39,504 nucleotides of DNA from Bifidobacterium breve (GCA_945861935.1 CAMAVU010000009.1:1-39504); one strand, 5' to 3'; positions 1 through 9,018 are shown, numbered from the stretch's first letter. Notes: generated from the letters alone by a model not told the origin. Translations and numbers: made by a program.

Positions 1-420
1 TTGGAGCGCTGCCACACAGCGGTCACGGCGCCTGAGGGGTCGGTGGCGATCCTGGGGTCGTAGGCGTTCTGGCCCGGGGCCGAGAGGTCGCTGGGCGCGC
101 TCCACGCGCCGGCGGCGTACCGGGAGGCCGGGATGATGTAGTGCGTGCCGTTCCAGCGCCACCACACGGCGGTCACGGCGCCTGAGGGGTCGGTGGCGAT
201 CTGGGGGTCGTAGGCGCTCCGGCCCGCGGCCGAGAGGTCGCTGGGCGCGCTCCACGCGCCGGCGGCGTACCGGGAGGCCTGGATGATGTAGTGCGTGCCG
301 TTGGAGCGCTGCCACACGGCGGTCACGGCGCCTGAGGGGTCGGTGGCGATCTGGGGGGCGTTGGCGTTCTGGCCCGCGGCCGAGAGGTCGCTCGGCGGGG
401 TGGCCCACACCCCGGCGAGC
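1..420 (-). repeat. 150-bp tandem repeat inside the edge gene
   Basis: Units 1-150, 151-300 and 301-420 (the last partial, nearest the signal peptide) are almost identical at the DNA level. For example CGGTCACGGCGCCTGAGGGG recurs at offset 20 in each. The period is exactly 50 codons, so the array is coding and in frame. Near-identity at synonymous sites suggests recent duplication or gene conversion. Confidence 0.9.
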
Positions 421-518
421 GCCAGGGTGCCGGGCAGGAGCAACAGTGCGCTCGCGGCGAGGAGGGCCACGGCTGCCCGGGGGATACCTGAGACTCGGGT
501 GCGCGCGGGGGGCTCCAT
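1..518 (-). CDS. secreted protein with 50-residue repeats (partial, C-terminus off the window)
   Basis: The reading frame opens at an ATG at 518-516 and stays open to the window edge, giving at least 172 residues with no stop. Residues 1-36 form a signal peptide: a basic start (MEPPARTRVSG), a hydrophobic core rich in Ala/Leu and an Ala-x-Ala-like end (LALAGVWA). The rest is a tandem 50-residue repeat with cores such as PSDLSAAG, IATDPSGAVTAVW and GTHYIIQASRYAAGAW. The spacing resembles repeat blades of secreted beta-rich proteins seen in some actinomycetes; that family link is from memory. It is divergent from ffh. A TACGGT box lies 6 bases before the start. The function and the total repeat number are unknown. 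Confidence 0.8.
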   Translation of the reverse strand, partial: MEPPARTRVSGIPRAAVALLAASALLLLPGTLALAGVWATPPSDLSAAGQNANAPQIATDPSGAVTAVWQRSNGTHYIIQASRYAAGAWSAPSDLSAAGRSAYDPQIATDPSGAVTAVWWRWNGTHYIIPASRYAAGAWSAPSDLSAPGQNAYDPRIATDPSGAVTAVWQRS

Positions 519-524
519 GGACGG

Positions 525-530
525 ACCGTA
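525..530 (-). promoter_or_regulatory. -10 box of the repeat protein
   Basis: TACGGT lies 6 bases before the ATG at 518. The spacing fits a transcript that starts at the A of ATG, with no leader. Confidence 0.5.
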
Positions 531-737
531 CACCGTCGGGCCGCCTGCCAGACCAACCCCGGGACTTTCACTGTTCGATCCCCCGGTTCCCGCGTGTGCA
601 CCGGCGGTCCGGGCGTGAGGGGATCCGTCGGCTCCCAACGGGCATGCGCGATGGGCTGGTGGGGGCCAGTCGCACGAGGCCCGATCGCTCACCCCGGCAG
701 AGGGGTGCGCAGGGCCCGATGGCCGTGCGTCCCTGTC

Positions 738-766
738 ACCGGGTGGCGCGGGGGTACCGGGTGGCG
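738..766. repeat. 11-bp direct repeat upstream of ffh
   Basis: ACCGGGTGGCG occurs at 738-748 and again at 756-766, with starts 18 bases apart. It could be an operator pair or chance in GC-rich DNA. Confidence 0.35.
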
Positions 767-911
767 TCGGCACTGCTCATGCGTCCATCTTGCCGGGGGC
801 CGGTCCGGTGGACGCGCACCTTGCCCGGGGAGGATCCACGGTCGTCGGTCATCTCCCCGGGAGGGCCTGCGATAGCCTTCACCTCTCGCGCGATCACGCG
901 CGGACTTCACC

Positions 912-2231
912 GTGTTCGACGCACTCACCGACAAGCTGCAGGGAGTCTTCTCGGGCCTCAGAGGCCGCGGGCGGCTCACCGAGGCCGACATCGAGAAGGC
1001 CATGCGGGCGATCCGCATGTCGCTGCTCGAGGCCGACGTCAGCCTGCCCGTGGTCAAGCAGCTCACGACGGCCATCAAGGAACGGGCTACCGGCGACGAG
1101 GTGATGTCGTCCATCACGCCCGATCAGCAGGTCGTGAAGATCGTGAGCGAGGAGCTCACACGCCTCATGGGCGGCACCAATACGGGCCTCGCGATGGCAT
1201 CCACGCCGCCGACTGTCATCCTGATGGCGGGGCTCCAGGGGTCGGGCAAGACCACGCACACGGCCAAACTCGCACGCCTTCTGACATCGGAGGGGCGTTC
1301 TCCCCTGATGGTGGCCTGCGACGTTCACCGACCGGCCGCGATGGAACAACTCGCGGTGCTGGGCGAGCAGGTGGGCGTGCCCGTGCACCGCGACGAGGGC
1401 GCTACCGATCCGGTCGCGGTCGCGCGCGCGGGAATTGCGGCTGCGAAGCGCGCCGGGCGGGACGTGGTGCTGGTGGACACCGCGGGACGGCTCACGATCG
1501 ATGCCGCGATGATGGGTGAACTCGTGGCCATCCGCGACGCAGTGAAGCCGACCTCGGTCATTCTGGTGGTGGATGCCATGACGGGCCAGACGGCCGTGGA
1601 CGTGGCCGTGGCCTTCCAGGAGGCGGTGCAGTTCGACGGCGTGATCCTGAGCAAGATGGACGGCGATGCCCGCGGCGGGGCGGCGCTGTCGGTGCGTGCG
1701 GTCACCGGCACGCCGATCCTGTTCGTGGGCACGGGCGAGAAGGTGGATGCCCTCGAAGCCTTCCATCCCGACCGCATGGCCTCGCGAATTCTGGGGATGG
1801 GAGACGTACTCACCCTCATCGAGAAGGCCCAGCAGAACGTCAACGAGGCCGACGCCCGGCGCATCGAGGAGAAGATGCGCGGTGGCAACCTGACGCTGGA
1901 CGACTTCCGGGACCAACTCCGGCAGGTACGGAAGATGGGTCCGATCGGTCAGGTGATGGGCATGATCCCCGGACTCGGCCAGGCCGGGAAGTTGAAGGAC
2001 GTGCAGGTGGACGAGAGGCGCATCGATCGCATCGAGGCCATCATCAGCAGCATGACCTTGTCCGAACGGGCCCGGCCCGACATCATCAACGGCAGCCGTC
2101 GGCGCCGGATTGCGCAGGGAAGTGGCACCACGGTTCAGGAGATCAATCAACTCCTGGCTCAGTTCAAGCAGATGCAGAGGCTCATGAAGCGCATGGGCAA
2201 GGGCGGGCTTCCGTCCATGCTCGGCGCCTGA
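912..2231 (+). CDS. ffh: signal recognition particle GTPase Ffh
   Basis: Ffh binds signal peptides of nascent chains and, with 4.5S RNA and FtsY, delivers ribosomes to the membrane. The 439-residue length is typical. The N domain covers about residues 1-85. The G domain shows the P-loop GLQGSGKTT (107-115), DVHRPAA (137-143), DTAGR (189-193) and SKMDG (247-251). The methionine-rich M domain follows, with [10 protein letters not shown] and the RNA-binding [12 protein letters not shown]. Start is GTG at 912, where the N domain begins; no clear ribosome binding site precedes it. A TAGCCT box at 873-878 would give a short leader. It heads the block that continues with rpsP 23 bases downstream, a classic ffh-rpsP-khpA-rimM-trmD-rplS order. 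Confidence 0.97.
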   Translation: MFDALTDKLQGVFSGLRGRGRLTEADIEKAMRAIRMSLLEADVSLPVVKQLTTAIKERATGDEVMSSITPDQQVVKIVSEELTRLMGGTNTGLAMASTPPTVILMAGLQGSGKTTHTAKLARLLTSEGRSPLMVACDVHRPAAMEQLAVLGEQVGVPVHRDEGATDPVAVARAGIAAAKRAGRDVVLVDTAGRLTIDAAMMGELVAIRDAVKPTSVILVVDAMTGQTAVDVAVAFQEAVQFDGVILSKMDGDARGGAALSVRAVTGTPILFVGTGEKVDALEAFHPDRMASRILGMGDVLTLIEKAQQNVNEADARRIEEKMRGGNLTLDDFRDQLRQVRKMGPIGQVMGMIPGLGQAGKLKDVQVDERRIDRIEAIISSMTLSERARPDIINGSRRRRIAQGSGTTVQEINQLLAQFKQMQRLMKRMGKGGLPSMLGA

Positions 2232-2254
2232 CACCGAATCCGAGTAGGAGCACA

Positions 2255-2497
2255 GTGGTCAAGATCCGCCTTGCCCGAGTGGGCAGCAAGAAGAACCCGA
2301 TCTACCGTGTGGTGGTGAGCGACTCGCGCTCGCCGCGTGACGGACGCAACATCGAGACGATCGGCCGCTACAACCCCCAGACCGATCCGTCGGTGGTGGA
2401 GGTGGACCTGGCACGCGCCGATCACTGGATCGGCAACGGCGCCCAGCCCACGGGTGCCGTGAGGAAGCTCATCTCCATCGTCCGTGCACGCGGGTGA
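2255..2497 (+). CDS. rpsP: 30S ribosomal protein S16
   Basis: S16 is an early-binding protein of the small subunit. The 80 residues match the family length. The start [15 protein letters not shown] and the central [10 protein letters not shown] are diagnostic. Start is GTG at 2255, preceded by TAGGAG at about 2244-2249. The last codons overlap the next gene by 4 bases (GTGA), so S16 and the KH protein are likely translationally coupled. Confidence 0.98.
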   Translation: MVKIRLARVGSKKNPIYRVVVSDSRSPRDGRNIETIGRYNPQTDPSVVEVDLARADHWIGNGAQPTGAVRKLISIVRARG

Positions 2498-2742
2498 GCG
2501 AGGCCCGCGCAGCAGAGATGGTTGCTCGCATCGCCCGCGCGATGGTCGAGCACCCGGAGGAGGTCTCCACCCGGGTGGGGGAGGACCGCGGCGAGCCGGT
2601 CGTGGACCTGCTGGTGGCCGAGGGCGACCGCGGTCAGGTGATCGGGCGGGGCGGGCGCGGCGCGCACGCCCTGCGCACCCTGCTGCGGGCAGCCACGGGG
2701 CCGCGCAGCAAGGGCGGCCTCGGGCTGAGGATCGTCGACTAG
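2494..2742 (+). CDS. khpA: KH-domain RNA-binding protein KhpA
   Basis: This small KH protein of 82 residues belongs to the KhpA/YlqC family, which binds RNA and in Gram-positive bacteria pairs with KhpB (Jag). The GxxG loop is seen in [16 protein letters not shown]. The GTG start at 2494 overlaps the rpsP stop. The position between rpsP and rimM is the standard one. The next gene starts 4 bases after the stop. Confidence 0.93.
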   Translation: MSEARAAEMVARIARAMVEHPEEVSTRVGEDRGEPVVDLLVAEGDRGQVIGRGGRGAHALRTLLRAATGPRSKGGLGLRIVD

Positions 2743-2746
2743 TCGC

Positions 2747-3253
2747 ATGCCGGGTCGGGGCGAGCAGGTGGCCATCGCACGCCTGGGCCGTCCCCACGGC
2801 CTCCGCGGGGCCATCACGGCCCACGCCGACGGCCCGACGATCGGAACGCTCGGGGAAGGCGACGTCGTGATCGTGCGCCAGACCGGTACCGATCGTGAGA
2901 TGATCCTTTCCGAGCGCACCGGCGGGGCACCCCGTGCGATCGTCGCGTTCCGCGGCATCACGACCCGCGAGGACGTCGCGCGTTTTACCGGTGGCTCCGT
3001 GATGGTGGATGTTGAGCGCCTGCCCCCCGTGGACGACCCCGACACGTTCTACGTACGGGACATCCTCGGCTTCGAGGTGCGCGACGGCGACACCGTGGTG
3101 GGCTCGGTGAGCGATGTGCGTTCGGGTCGCTCGAACGATGTCCTGGTGGTCCAGGGGGAGACGGGCGAAATCCTCCTGCCGTTTACGCGGGATGCCGTCG
3201 TCGTCGTTGACACCGCCACGCGCTCTCTGGTGCTGCGGAAGGGCCTCCTGTGA
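2747..3253 (+). CDS. rimM: ribosome maturation factor RimM
   Basis: RimM is a 16S rRNA processing and 30S maturation factor that binds S19. Its 168 residues are the usual size. The N-terminal RimM domain has IARLGRPHGLRGAI (about 9-22). The C-terminal PRC barrel begins near DTFYVRDILGFEV and ends at LPFTRDAVVVVD. The ATG is 4 bases after khpA. The end overlaps trmD by 4 bases (GTGA). Coupling with trmD is usual in bacteria. Confidence 0.95.
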   Translation: MPGRGEQVAIARLGRPHGLRGAITAHADGPTIGTLGEGDVVIVRQTGTDREMILSERTGGAPRAIVAFRGITTREDVARFTGGSVMVDVERLPPVDDPDTFYVRDILGFEVRDGDTVVGSVSDVRSGRSNDVLVVQGETGEILLPFTRDAVVVVDTATRSLVLRKGLL

Positions 3254-3960
3254 CCGTCGATGTGATCACCTTGTTCCCGGAGTGGTTCGACTGGATGCGT
3301 CGCCCCCGGCACCTCACCAACGCGGCTGAGATCAGCGGGCTCGACATCCGCTGCTTCAACCCGCGCGACCACACGCCGTTGGGTCAGGGGCAGGTGGACG
3401 ACTCCCCCTATGGCGGCGGGCCGGGCATGGTGCTGCGCGTGGACGTCATCGCCGCGGCGATGGAGGCCATCTACGGCATGCCGGCCGAGCGGGTGCGCGA
3501 TACCCGGCGGGTCGTCGTGCTGTCCCCCCGCGGGCGTCCGTTCACCGACACGATCGCCCGCGACTTCGCGGCACTGCCCGGCATCACGCTGCTCTCCGGG
3601 CGCTACGAGGGGCTCGACGAGAGGGTCCATGAGCATCTGGCGAACGACTGCGTGAGCCTTGGGCCGTTCGTGCTCGCAGGCGGTGAGGTCGCGGCCATGG
3701 CGATGATCGACGCCATGGCCCGGCGCCTGCCGGGCGCACTGGGCAACGCGGAGAGCCTCCACCGGGAGTCGTTCTCGCCCGGGCTCGAGGGCCGCGTCGA
3801 ACACCCGCACTACACACGTCCGGCGGAGTTCCGGGGGTGGGGTGTGCCACCCGTACTCCTGTCCGGAGACCATGGCGCCATCGAGGACTGGCGCCGGTCG
3901 CAGGTACGCGCTGCACCCCGGGCAGGGACGGTGGTATTGTCGCCGCCGCTGTCACCCTAG
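3250..3960 (+). CDS. trmD: tRNA (guanine-37-N1) methyltransferase TrmD
   Basis: TrmD makes m1G37 in tRNAs, preventing frameshifting, using S-adenosylmethionine bound in a trefoil knot. Visible motifs are [11 protein letters not shown] at the start, [11 protein letters not shown] (about 54-64), [35 protein letters not shown] and [10 protein letters not shown]. Two oddities stand out. The segment usually read as DSF before the HYTRP motif is ESF here, so the residue thought to be the catalytic Asp is Glu. The C-terminus after WRRSQ is shortened and unlike the family. The start GTG overlaps rimM. The stop TAG is part of the rplS ribosome binding site. Confidence 0.95.
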   Translation: MTVDVITLFPEWFDWMRRPRHLTNAAEISGLDIRCFNPRDHTPLGQGQVDDSPYGGGPGMVLRVDVIAAAMEAIYGMPAERVRDTRRVVVLSPRGRPFTDTIARDFAALPGITLLSGRYEGLDERVHEHLANDCVSLGPFVLAGGEVAAMAMIDAMARRLPGALGNAESLHRESFSPGLEGRVEHPHYTRPAEFRGWGVPPVLLSGDHGAIEDWRRSQVRAAPRAGTVVLSPPLSP

Positions 3961-3974
3961 GAGGACACCCAAGC

Positions 3975-4409
3975 ATGACCGTCATCGAGGACTTGGAGCG
4001 GATGCAGATCCGCGACGACATCCCGGTATTCCGCCCGGGGGACACCGTGCGCGTGCATTTCCAGGTCATCGAGGGCCAGCGCCGCCGCGTGCAGGTCTTC
4101 GAGGGCACGGTCATCAAGCGTCAGGGATCCACCGCGCGCGAGACCTTCACGGTGCGCAAGCAGAGCTTCGGGGTAGGCGTGGAGCGCACGTTCCCGGTGC
4201 ACTCGCCGAAGATCGAGAAGATCGAGCGCACCCTTGAGGGTGACGTCCGCCGCGCCAAGCTGTACTACCTGCGCGATCGCGTGGGCAAGAAGGCGCGTGT
4301 GCGGGAGAAGGCCACGTGGATGTCGCAGCGCAAGGCACCCGCACAGGTCGTCGCACCGCAGGTCGAGGCCGTCACGGTCGAGCCGGTGGAGACCCCCGCC
4401 GGGGAGTAG
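3975..4409 (+). CDS. rplS: 50S ribosomal protein L19
   Basis: L19 sits at the interface of the two ribosomal subunits. The core has [32 protein letters not shown] and [20 protein letters not shown]. At 144 residues it is longer than the usual 115-120. The extra is a C-terminal tail after ARVREKATW rich in Ala, Pro, Val and Glu. I chose the ATG at 3975 because AGGAGG (about 3959-3964) sits ideally before it; the frame is open further upstream. A stem-loop overlaps the stop codon. Confidence 0.96.
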   Translation: MTVIEDLERMQIRDDIPVFRPGDTVRVHFQVIEGQRRRVQVFEGTVIKRQGSTARETFTVRKQSFGVGVERTFPVHSPKIEKIERTLEGDVRRAKLYYLRDRVGKKARVREKATWMSQRKAPAQVVAPQVEAVTVEPVETPAGE

Positions 4410-4418
4410 TCGGCGGGG
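4394..4418 (+). terminator. stem-loop over the rplS stop codon
   Basis: CCCCGCCG (4394-4401) can pair with CGGCGGGG (4411-4418) around a nine-base loop that includes the stop. There is no T-run after it, so it is a possible high-GC terminator or attenuator rather than a canonical intrinsic one. Confidence 0.5.
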
Positions 4419-4516
4419 TGGTTCCCGGGGTCCGTGGGGTTGCCCGCGACCCGGACTCCATGCGTGCGTGCGACGCCCTCGGCCGTGGGGTTCCCCGGTG
4501 CGACCGGGCGCGCGGG

Positions 4517-4522
4517 TAGCGT
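4517..4522 (+). promoter_or_regulatory. -10 box of rnhB
   Basis: TAGCGT lies 7 bases before the ATG at 4530. This fits a leaderless transcript and supports 4530 as the start rather than the in-frame GTG at 4521. Confidence 0.5.
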
Positions 4523-4529
4523 GGCGCGG

Positions 4530-5186
4530 ATGGTCCTGAACCCCGGTATCCCGCCTCTGATCGCGCACGACATGGCGCTGGGCCTCGCGCTGGTGGCGGG
4601 GGCCGACGAGGCCGGACGGGGGTGTCTGGCCGGACCCATCGTGGCGGCGGCGGTGTGCCTGGACATGACTGCGCTCGATTCGTCCGCGCTCGATGCCCTG
4701 CGCGGCCTCGACGACTCGAAGCGGCTCACCGCGCGCCGCCGGGCTGCTCTCGTCCCTGCGATCCTGCGGATCGCGCACCAGGTCGTGGTGGTGTCGGCGC
4801 CGCCGCGGGCCATCGACACGGACGGCCTGCACGCGACCAATCTCCGCATCATCCGGCGCGCGCTGGCCATGCTTGATCCCGTGCCCGGGATCGCGCTCGT
4901 GGACGGGTTCGCCCTCGGCGACGACGCGCCCCCGCACCGGCAGGTGGTCAGAGGCGACTCGACGAGCGCGGCCATCGCGGCGGCGTCGGTGATCGCCAAA
5001 GAGACCCGCGACCGCCTGATGCGCGGGCCGGCCGCGGCGGCATATGGGGACTACGGGTTCGAGCGCCATGTGGGGTACATCACGGCTGAGCATTCGGAGG
5101 CGGTGCGGACATGGGGCCCCACGCCGCTGCATCGCCGGTCGTTCCGCACGGCCGCGTATGGCGGGGACCCGACGCTGTTCGCCTAG
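4530..5186 (+). CDS. rnhB: ribonuclease HII
   Basis: RNase HII cuts the RNA strand of RNA-DNA hybrids and removes misincorporated ribonucleotides. The acidic active-site motif [19 protein letters not shown] begins near residue 17. [11 protein letters not shown] and [12 protein letters not shown] follow. 218 residues is the family length. The frame is open back to 4434; I prefer the ATG at 4530 because of the -10 box 7 bases before it, with GTG 4521 as the alternative. The stop shares the four bases CTAG with the stop of the convergent yraN. Confidence 0.94.
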   Translation: MVLNPGIPPLIAHDMALGLALVAGADEAGRGCLAGPIVAAAVCLDMTALDSSALDALRGLDDSKRLTARRRAALVPAILRIAHQVVVVSAPPRAIDTDGLHATNLRIIRRALAMLDPVPGIALVDGFALGDDAPPHRQVVRGDSTSAAIAAASVIAKETRDRLMRGPAAAAYGDYGFERHVGYITAEHSEAVRTWGPTPLHRRSFRTAAYGGDPTLFA

Positions 5187-5557
5187 CGCCCGGGCCCGAT
5201 GTCCTCGATGCGGGTGATACGCCACCCGACCCCGCGCGGGGTGACGATGATCAGATCGGGGCGCAGGGCATGATCGCCGTATGCAGGGTGCCGGGCAGCC
5301 CAGGCCTGTGCCGCCCGGACCAGACGCTGGCGTTGCGTATCTGCGACCGGCAGGGTGTGGGGATCGACCGTGGTGCGCGTCTTCACCTCGCACGCCGCGA
5401 CAACCCCGCGGCGCTCGGCCACGATGTCGATCTCGCCCCCGCCGCCCCGCCAACCGGTCGCCAGCACCTGCCAGCCGCGGCGCCGCAGCCAACGCGCCGC
5501 GGCGGCCTCGCCGGCCGCGCCGAGCAGGTGATCGGGATGGGGCACGTTCTCATCCAC
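5183..5557 (-). CDS. yraN: YraN/UPF0102-family nuclease-like protein
   Basis: The family has a restriction-endonuclease-like fold. The conserved core is visible: [17 protein letters not shown], then [25 protein letters not shown], whose E/D...E.K pattern is the PD-(D/E)XK site. About 124 residues is normal. No ATG lies near the family start; GTG at 5557 is chosen, with GTG 5566 and 5545 possible. In most bacteria yraN is co-oriented between rnhB and comM. Here it is inverted and meets rnhB tail to tail on a shared CTAG. The same frame stays open for about 2.3 kb upstream, which is antisense artefact over sodA and comM. Confidence 0.88.
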   Translation of the reverse strand: MDENVPHPDHLLGAAGEAAAARWLRRRGWQVLATGWRGGGGEIDIVAERRGVVAACEVKTRTTVDPHTLPVADTQRQRLVRAAQAWAARHPAYGDHALRPDLIIVTPRGVGWRITRIEDIGPGR

Positions 5558-5707
5558 AGGGGGCACGATCCACCTCGCGGACTCCCCGGGGACCGGCAGA
5601 TCGCACAGGAATGTGCACGGCGACGTGCCGATGGCCGTGACTCGCAGGGCGCGATCCGCCACACTGCAGAAGCCGTACCCGAGTCGAACCCATTCCGAGG
5701 AGGCCAC

Positions 5708-6316
5708 ATGCCCTTCGAGCTCCCGTCGCTCCCATACGCATTCGACGCGCTGGAGCCCCAGATCGACGCCATGACCATGGAGATCCACCATGATCGGCAT
5801 CACAAGGCGTATGTGGACAACGCGAACGCCGCGCTGGCTGGCACGGCATGGGAGGACTCCTCGGTCGAGGAGGTACTCACCAACCTCGACCAGATCCCCG
5901 ACGGCATCCGTATGGCCGTACGCAACAACGCCGGTGGGCACTGGAACCACTCCCTGTTCTGGGAGGTCATGGGCCCGGACGGCGGCGGAGACCCAGGTGG
6001 CGCCCTGGGGGCCGCCATCGCCTCCACGTTCGGCTCGGTCGAGGACCTGAAGGCGAAGGTGAGCGATGCCGGGATCAAGCGCTTCGGGTCGGGCTGGACG
6101 TGGCTGGTGGTGTCGGGCGGCGCCCTCGACGTGATGTCCACACCCAATCAGGACACGCCGCTGTCGGAGGGCACGAGGCCCATCCTCGGCATCGACGTGT
6201 GGGAGCACGCGTACTACCTCGGGTATCAGAACAAGCGCCCGGCGTATCTGGAGGCGTGGTGGAACGTGGTCAACTGGGACGCCGTCTCGGCGCGCTACGA
6301 GGCCGCCGTCTCGTGA
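5708..6316 (+). CDS. sodA: Fe/Mn superoxide dismutase
   Basis: The enzyme dismutates superoxide to oxygen and peroxide in the cytoplasm. All four metal ligands are visible: His27 (MEIHHDRHH), His81 (NHSLFW), Asp163 and His167 ([14 protein letters not shown]). The length is 202 residues. The start ATG 5708 has a strong GAGGAGG just upstream (about 5696-5703). It sits between yraN and comM, breaking the usual rnhB-yraN-comM-dprA order, and is followed by a perfect terminator-like hairpin. Iron versus manganese use cannot be told from the sequence alone. Confidence 0.97.
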   Translation: MPFELPSLPYAFDALEPQIDAMTMEIHHDRHHKAYVDNANAALAGTAWEDSSVEEVLTNLDQIPDGIRMAVRNNAGGHWNHSLFWEVMGPDGGGDPGGALGAAIASTFGSVEDLKAKVSDAGIKRFGSGWTWLVVSGGALDVMSTPNQDTPLSEGTRPILGIDVWEHAYYLGYQNKRPAYLEAWWNVVNWDAVSARYEAAVS

Positions 6317-6322
6317 TCTGAC

Positions 6323-6359
6323 CATGGTGCGCGGGCCCCGTGACGGCCCGCGCACCATG
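6323..6359 (+). terminator. 15-bp perfect inverted repeat after sodA
   Basis: CATGGTGCGCGGGCC (6323-6337) pairs fully with 6345-6359 around a 7-base loop. It starts 6 bases after the sodA stop. There is no T-tract. It most likely ends the sodA transcript and insulates comM. Confidence 0.75.
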
Positions 6360-6388
6360 TGTGCGCTGTGGCCGCCCAACATGGGCCT

Positions 6389-7912
6389 GTGGTCGCGCGC
6401 ATGGTCAGCCCCGCAATCCTCGGCCTCGATACCGTCACCGTCGAGGTGGAGGTGGACCTGCGGGGTGGCATGCCGGGGTTCAGCGTGGTCGGCCTTGCCG
6501 ACACGGCGGTCCGGGAGGCGCGCGAGCGGGTGCGCTCGGGCATCGTCAATCAGGCATTCGACCTCCCACGGCTGCGCATCATCGCCAATCTGGCCCCGGC
6601 CGACCTGAGGAAGGCGGGGCCGCAATACGACCTCCCTGTCGCGCTGGCGCTGCTCTCGGCCTCTGGGCAACTGAGGCCGGGCGCGCTCGCGGGCACCGGT
6701 GCCGCGGGAGAACTCGCCCTCGATGGGTCGCTCCGCCCCGTGGCGGGCGCGCTGGTCATGGCCGAGCACGCGGCGCACCGCGGCTGGAGGCAGATGGTGG
6801 TGCCAGAGGGAAACGCGGCTGAGGCCTCGCTGGTGCCGGGTATCCGGGTCGTCGGTGCACGCACCCTGCGACACGCCGTGGACATTCTGGAGCAGCGCGA
6901 CGAGCCGGTGGTCGTGCGGGCCGACGCGGCGGAACTCCTCGAGCACCAGGCGCTCGCCTGCGCGGGCGACCTCAGTGACGTGCGCGGTCAGGGGGATGCG
7001 CGGCGGGCGCTGGAGATCGCTGCTGCCGGTGGGCACTCCCTGCTCATGCTTGGTCCGCCGGGCGGGGGCAAGACGATGCTCGCCCGGAGGCTGCCCGGCA
7101 TCATGCCGCGCCTCGAGGTGGAGGAGGCCATCGCGATCACGCGCATCCACTCGGTGTCCGGTCTGCTGCCGGCGGGCCAGGCCCTCATCACACGGCGGCC
7201 ATTCCGTGCCCCGCACCACACCATCTCCGCTGCGGGGCTGGTGGGGGGCGGGGGGATCCCGCGGCCCGGGGAGATGACCCTCGCGCACCTCGGCGTCCTG
7301 TTCCTCGACGAGGTCTGCGCCTTCCTGCCGGTGGTGCTCAATGCACTGAGGCAACCCCTTGAAGAGGGGTGTGTGCATATCACCCGTGCGCGCGGGGCGG
7401 CCCGGTTCCCGGCCGAGCCACTGCTCGTGTGTGCGGGAAACCCATGCCCGTGCGGGCATGCGGGCGATCCCATCCGGGCGTGCATCTGTGCACCCGCCTC
7501 GATCGACGCATACCGGGGACGGCTCTCGGGGCCCATTGCCGACCGCATCGACCTGCGGGTGGACCTGCCGCGGCTGGATCGCGCCGAGATGATGGACGAT
7601 GCGGCAGCGGGCGAGCCGAGCGTCGTGGTGCGCCGCAGGGTCGAGGCCGCCCGGACGGCCCGCCGGGATCGCGGCCAGCACCTTCCCAACGCCCGCCTTG
7701 GCCCGCAGGCCACACGTGAGGCCGCCACCCTGAACCGGGAGGGCCGGGCCCTCCTCGGCAGCGCGATTGACCGGCTCGGCCTCACGGCGCGCGGGTGCGA
7801 CCGTGTCATCCGCGTGGCCCGGACGGTCGCCGATCTGGCGGGCAGCGCGGGCGTCGAGTCCGTCCACGTGGCGGAGGCGCTGCGCTATCGCAGCGCGGGT
7901 GCCGTGGGGTGA
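6389..7912 (+). CDS. comM: Mg-chelatase-like AAA ATPase ComM (YifB family)
   Basis: ComM is a hexameric helicase that promotes branch migration during natural transformation in Vibrio. The N-terminal ChlI-like domain has GMPGFSVVGLADTAVREARE. The AAA part has Walker A GPPGGGKTMLARRLPG, Walker B GVLFLDEVCAF, the NPCPCGHAGDP cysteine motif and DRIDL. A C-terminal helical Mg-chelatase domain follows. I chose GTG 6389 because it gives the family N-terminus (VARMVSPAILGLD); ATG 6401 is possible. It is about 507 residues, normal size. Its stop overlaps the dprA start by 4 bases, so the two are coupled. Confidence 0.95.
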   Translation: MVARMVSPAILGLDTVTVEVEVDLRGGMPGFSVVGLADTAVREARERVRSGIVNQAFDLPRLRIIANLAPADLRKAGPQYDLPVALALLSASGQLRPGALAGTGAAGELALDGSLRPVAGALVMAEHAAHRGWRQMVVPEGNAAEASLVPGIRVVGARTLRHAVDILEQRDEPVVVRADAAELLEHQALACAGDLSDVRGQGDARRALEIAAAGGHSLLMLGPPGGGKTMLARRLPGIMPRLEVEEAIAITRIHSVSGLLPAGQALITRRPFRAPHHTISAAGLVGGGGIPRPGEMTLAHLGVLFLDEVCAFLPVVLNALRQPLEEGCVHITRARGAARFPAEPLLVCAGNPCPCGHAGDPIRACICAPASIDAYRGRLSGPIADRIDLRVDLPRLDRAEMMDDAAAGEPSVVVRRRVEAARTARRDRGQHLPNARLGPQATREAATLNREGRALLGSAIDRLGLTARGCDRVIRVARTVADLAGSAGVESVHVAEALRYRSAGAVG

Positions 7913-9018
7913 TCGGCGATTCCGAGTGGCCGCTGGGCCTGGCGTGGCTCGCCCGGGAACTCGCCCGTGATCTCCAGCGGGCGACGCGTGTCGCAGGCGG
8001 TCCCGAGGCCCTGTGGGGTTCGTCGTCCGCGCGACTGGCGTCCTGTCTGCATGCGGGAAGCGAGGTCACCGAGCGCGCGACGCGCGCACGGGCGGCGTTT
8101 CGCGCGGCAGACGCGCAGGAGGCCCTGGGTCGCATCGGCGTCGTGCACGTGCCCATCACCCGAGCGGAGTACCCGGCCCGCCTCCGGATGATCTTCGATC
8201 CGCCATTCGGGCTGTTCGGCTCGGGCTCCGTCGTCCCGGCGCTCGCACGTGCAGAGCAGGCGCCTGTCGTGGGGATCGTGGGGAGCCGGCGTCCGTCGGC
8301 GGCCGGGCGGCGTCTGGCGTCCGATCTGGCGGCAGGGCTCGCCGAGCGCGGCGCGGTCGTGGTGAGCGGGCTCGCGCGGGGCATCGACACCGCGGCGCAT
8401 GAGGGGGCCCTGGATGCGGCGGGCATCACCATCGCGGTGCTCGGGTCGGGGGTGGACCGCGTTCATCCCCGCCGGAACGAGGCGCTCGCCCGCCGGATCG
8501 AGGCCACCGGCGCCCTCGTCAGTGAGTACTGGCCGGGCACGGAGCCAGCCCCCTGGCGATTTCCTGCCCGCAACCGCATCGTGGCCGGGCTGTGCGATGC
8601 GGTCGTCGTGGTCGAGGCGGCGGCGCGCTCCGGGGCCCTCATCACTGCGGACTTCGCCATGGAGAACGGCACGCCGGTCCTTGCGGTGCCGGGCTGGCCG
8701 GGGGCCGAACTGTCGGTCGGTTGCAACGCGCTCATCCGATCCGGCGCGGCTCTCTGCGAGGGAGTGGAGGATGTGGTTGCGGAGGTGTGCCACCGCTCGT
8801 GGCGTGACCCACCGGCACGCGCATCGGCCATGGGACCTGCCGCGCAGGTTCTGGAGGCGGTGTCGCTCGCGCCAGCGGGGGTGGACCGCATCGCCACGGA
8901 CTGCGCCCTCTCCCACGCGGATGTGGCGGTGGCCCTCGCGGCGCTGGAGTTGGACGGGCTCGTCGCGCGCGAGCCCGGGGGTGTGTTCCGGGCGGTTGTC
9001 CGGAACAGACTGCGGTGA
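7909..9018 (+). CDS. dprA: DNA processing protein DprA/Smf
   Basis: DprA loads RecA on incoming single-stranded DNA during transformation. The Rossmann core is clear: VGIVGSRRPSAAGRR, VVVSGLARGIDTAAHEGAL, IAVLGSGVDRVHPRRN, FPARNRIVAGLCDAVVVVEA and SGALITADFAMENG. An N-terminal helical extension and a C-terminal winged-helix remnant (DVAVALAALELDGLVARE) flank it, for 369 residues. GTG at 7909 overlaps the comM stop. The gene ends 14 bases before the convergent pafBC stop. Confidence 0.95.
   Translation: MIGDSEWPLGLAWLARELARDLQRATRVAGGPEALWGSSSARLASCLHAGSEVTERATRARAAFRAADAQEALGRIGVVHVPITRAEYPARLRMIFDPPFGLFGSGSVVPALARAEQAPVVGIVGSRRPSAAGRRLASDLAAGLAERGAVVVSGLARGIDTAAHEGALDAAGITIAVLGSGVDRVHPRRNEALARRIEATGALVSEYWPGTEPAPWRFPARNRIVAGLCDAVVVVEAAARSGALITADFAMENGTPVLAVPGWPGAELSVGCNALIRSGAALCEGVEDVVAEVCHRSWRDPPARASAMGPAAQVLEAVSLAPAGVDRIATDCALSHADVAVALAALELDGLVAREPGGVFRAVVRNRLR

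Larger units (their letters stand above)
519..911. other. intergenic region between the repeat protein and ffh
   Basis: This is 393 bases between divergent genes. It holds the edge gene's promoter box, a possible hairpin at 690-707 (CACCCC, six-base loop, GGGGTG), an 11-base direct repeat ACCGGGTGGCG at 738-748 and 756-766, and a TAGCCT box at 873-878 about 34 bases upstream of the ffh start. I looked for the SRP RNA core (GGAAGGAGCA-like) and did not find it. Confidence 0.6.

Noticed and set aside
519-911. SRP RNA gene next to ffh
   Set aside because: The conserved GGAAGGAGCA-type apical loop and the matching stem are absent.
5655-5700. tRNA T-arm-like string (GTCGAACCC on the plus strand) before sodA
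   Set aside because: The flanking bases cannot form the five-pair T stem and no anticodon arm or acceptor stem follows.
5183-7867. 894-codon open frame on the minus strand
   Set aside because: Only the last 124 codons match a family (YraN). The rest lies antisense to sodA and comM and has the Arg/His/Pro-rich look of a GC-rich shadow frame.
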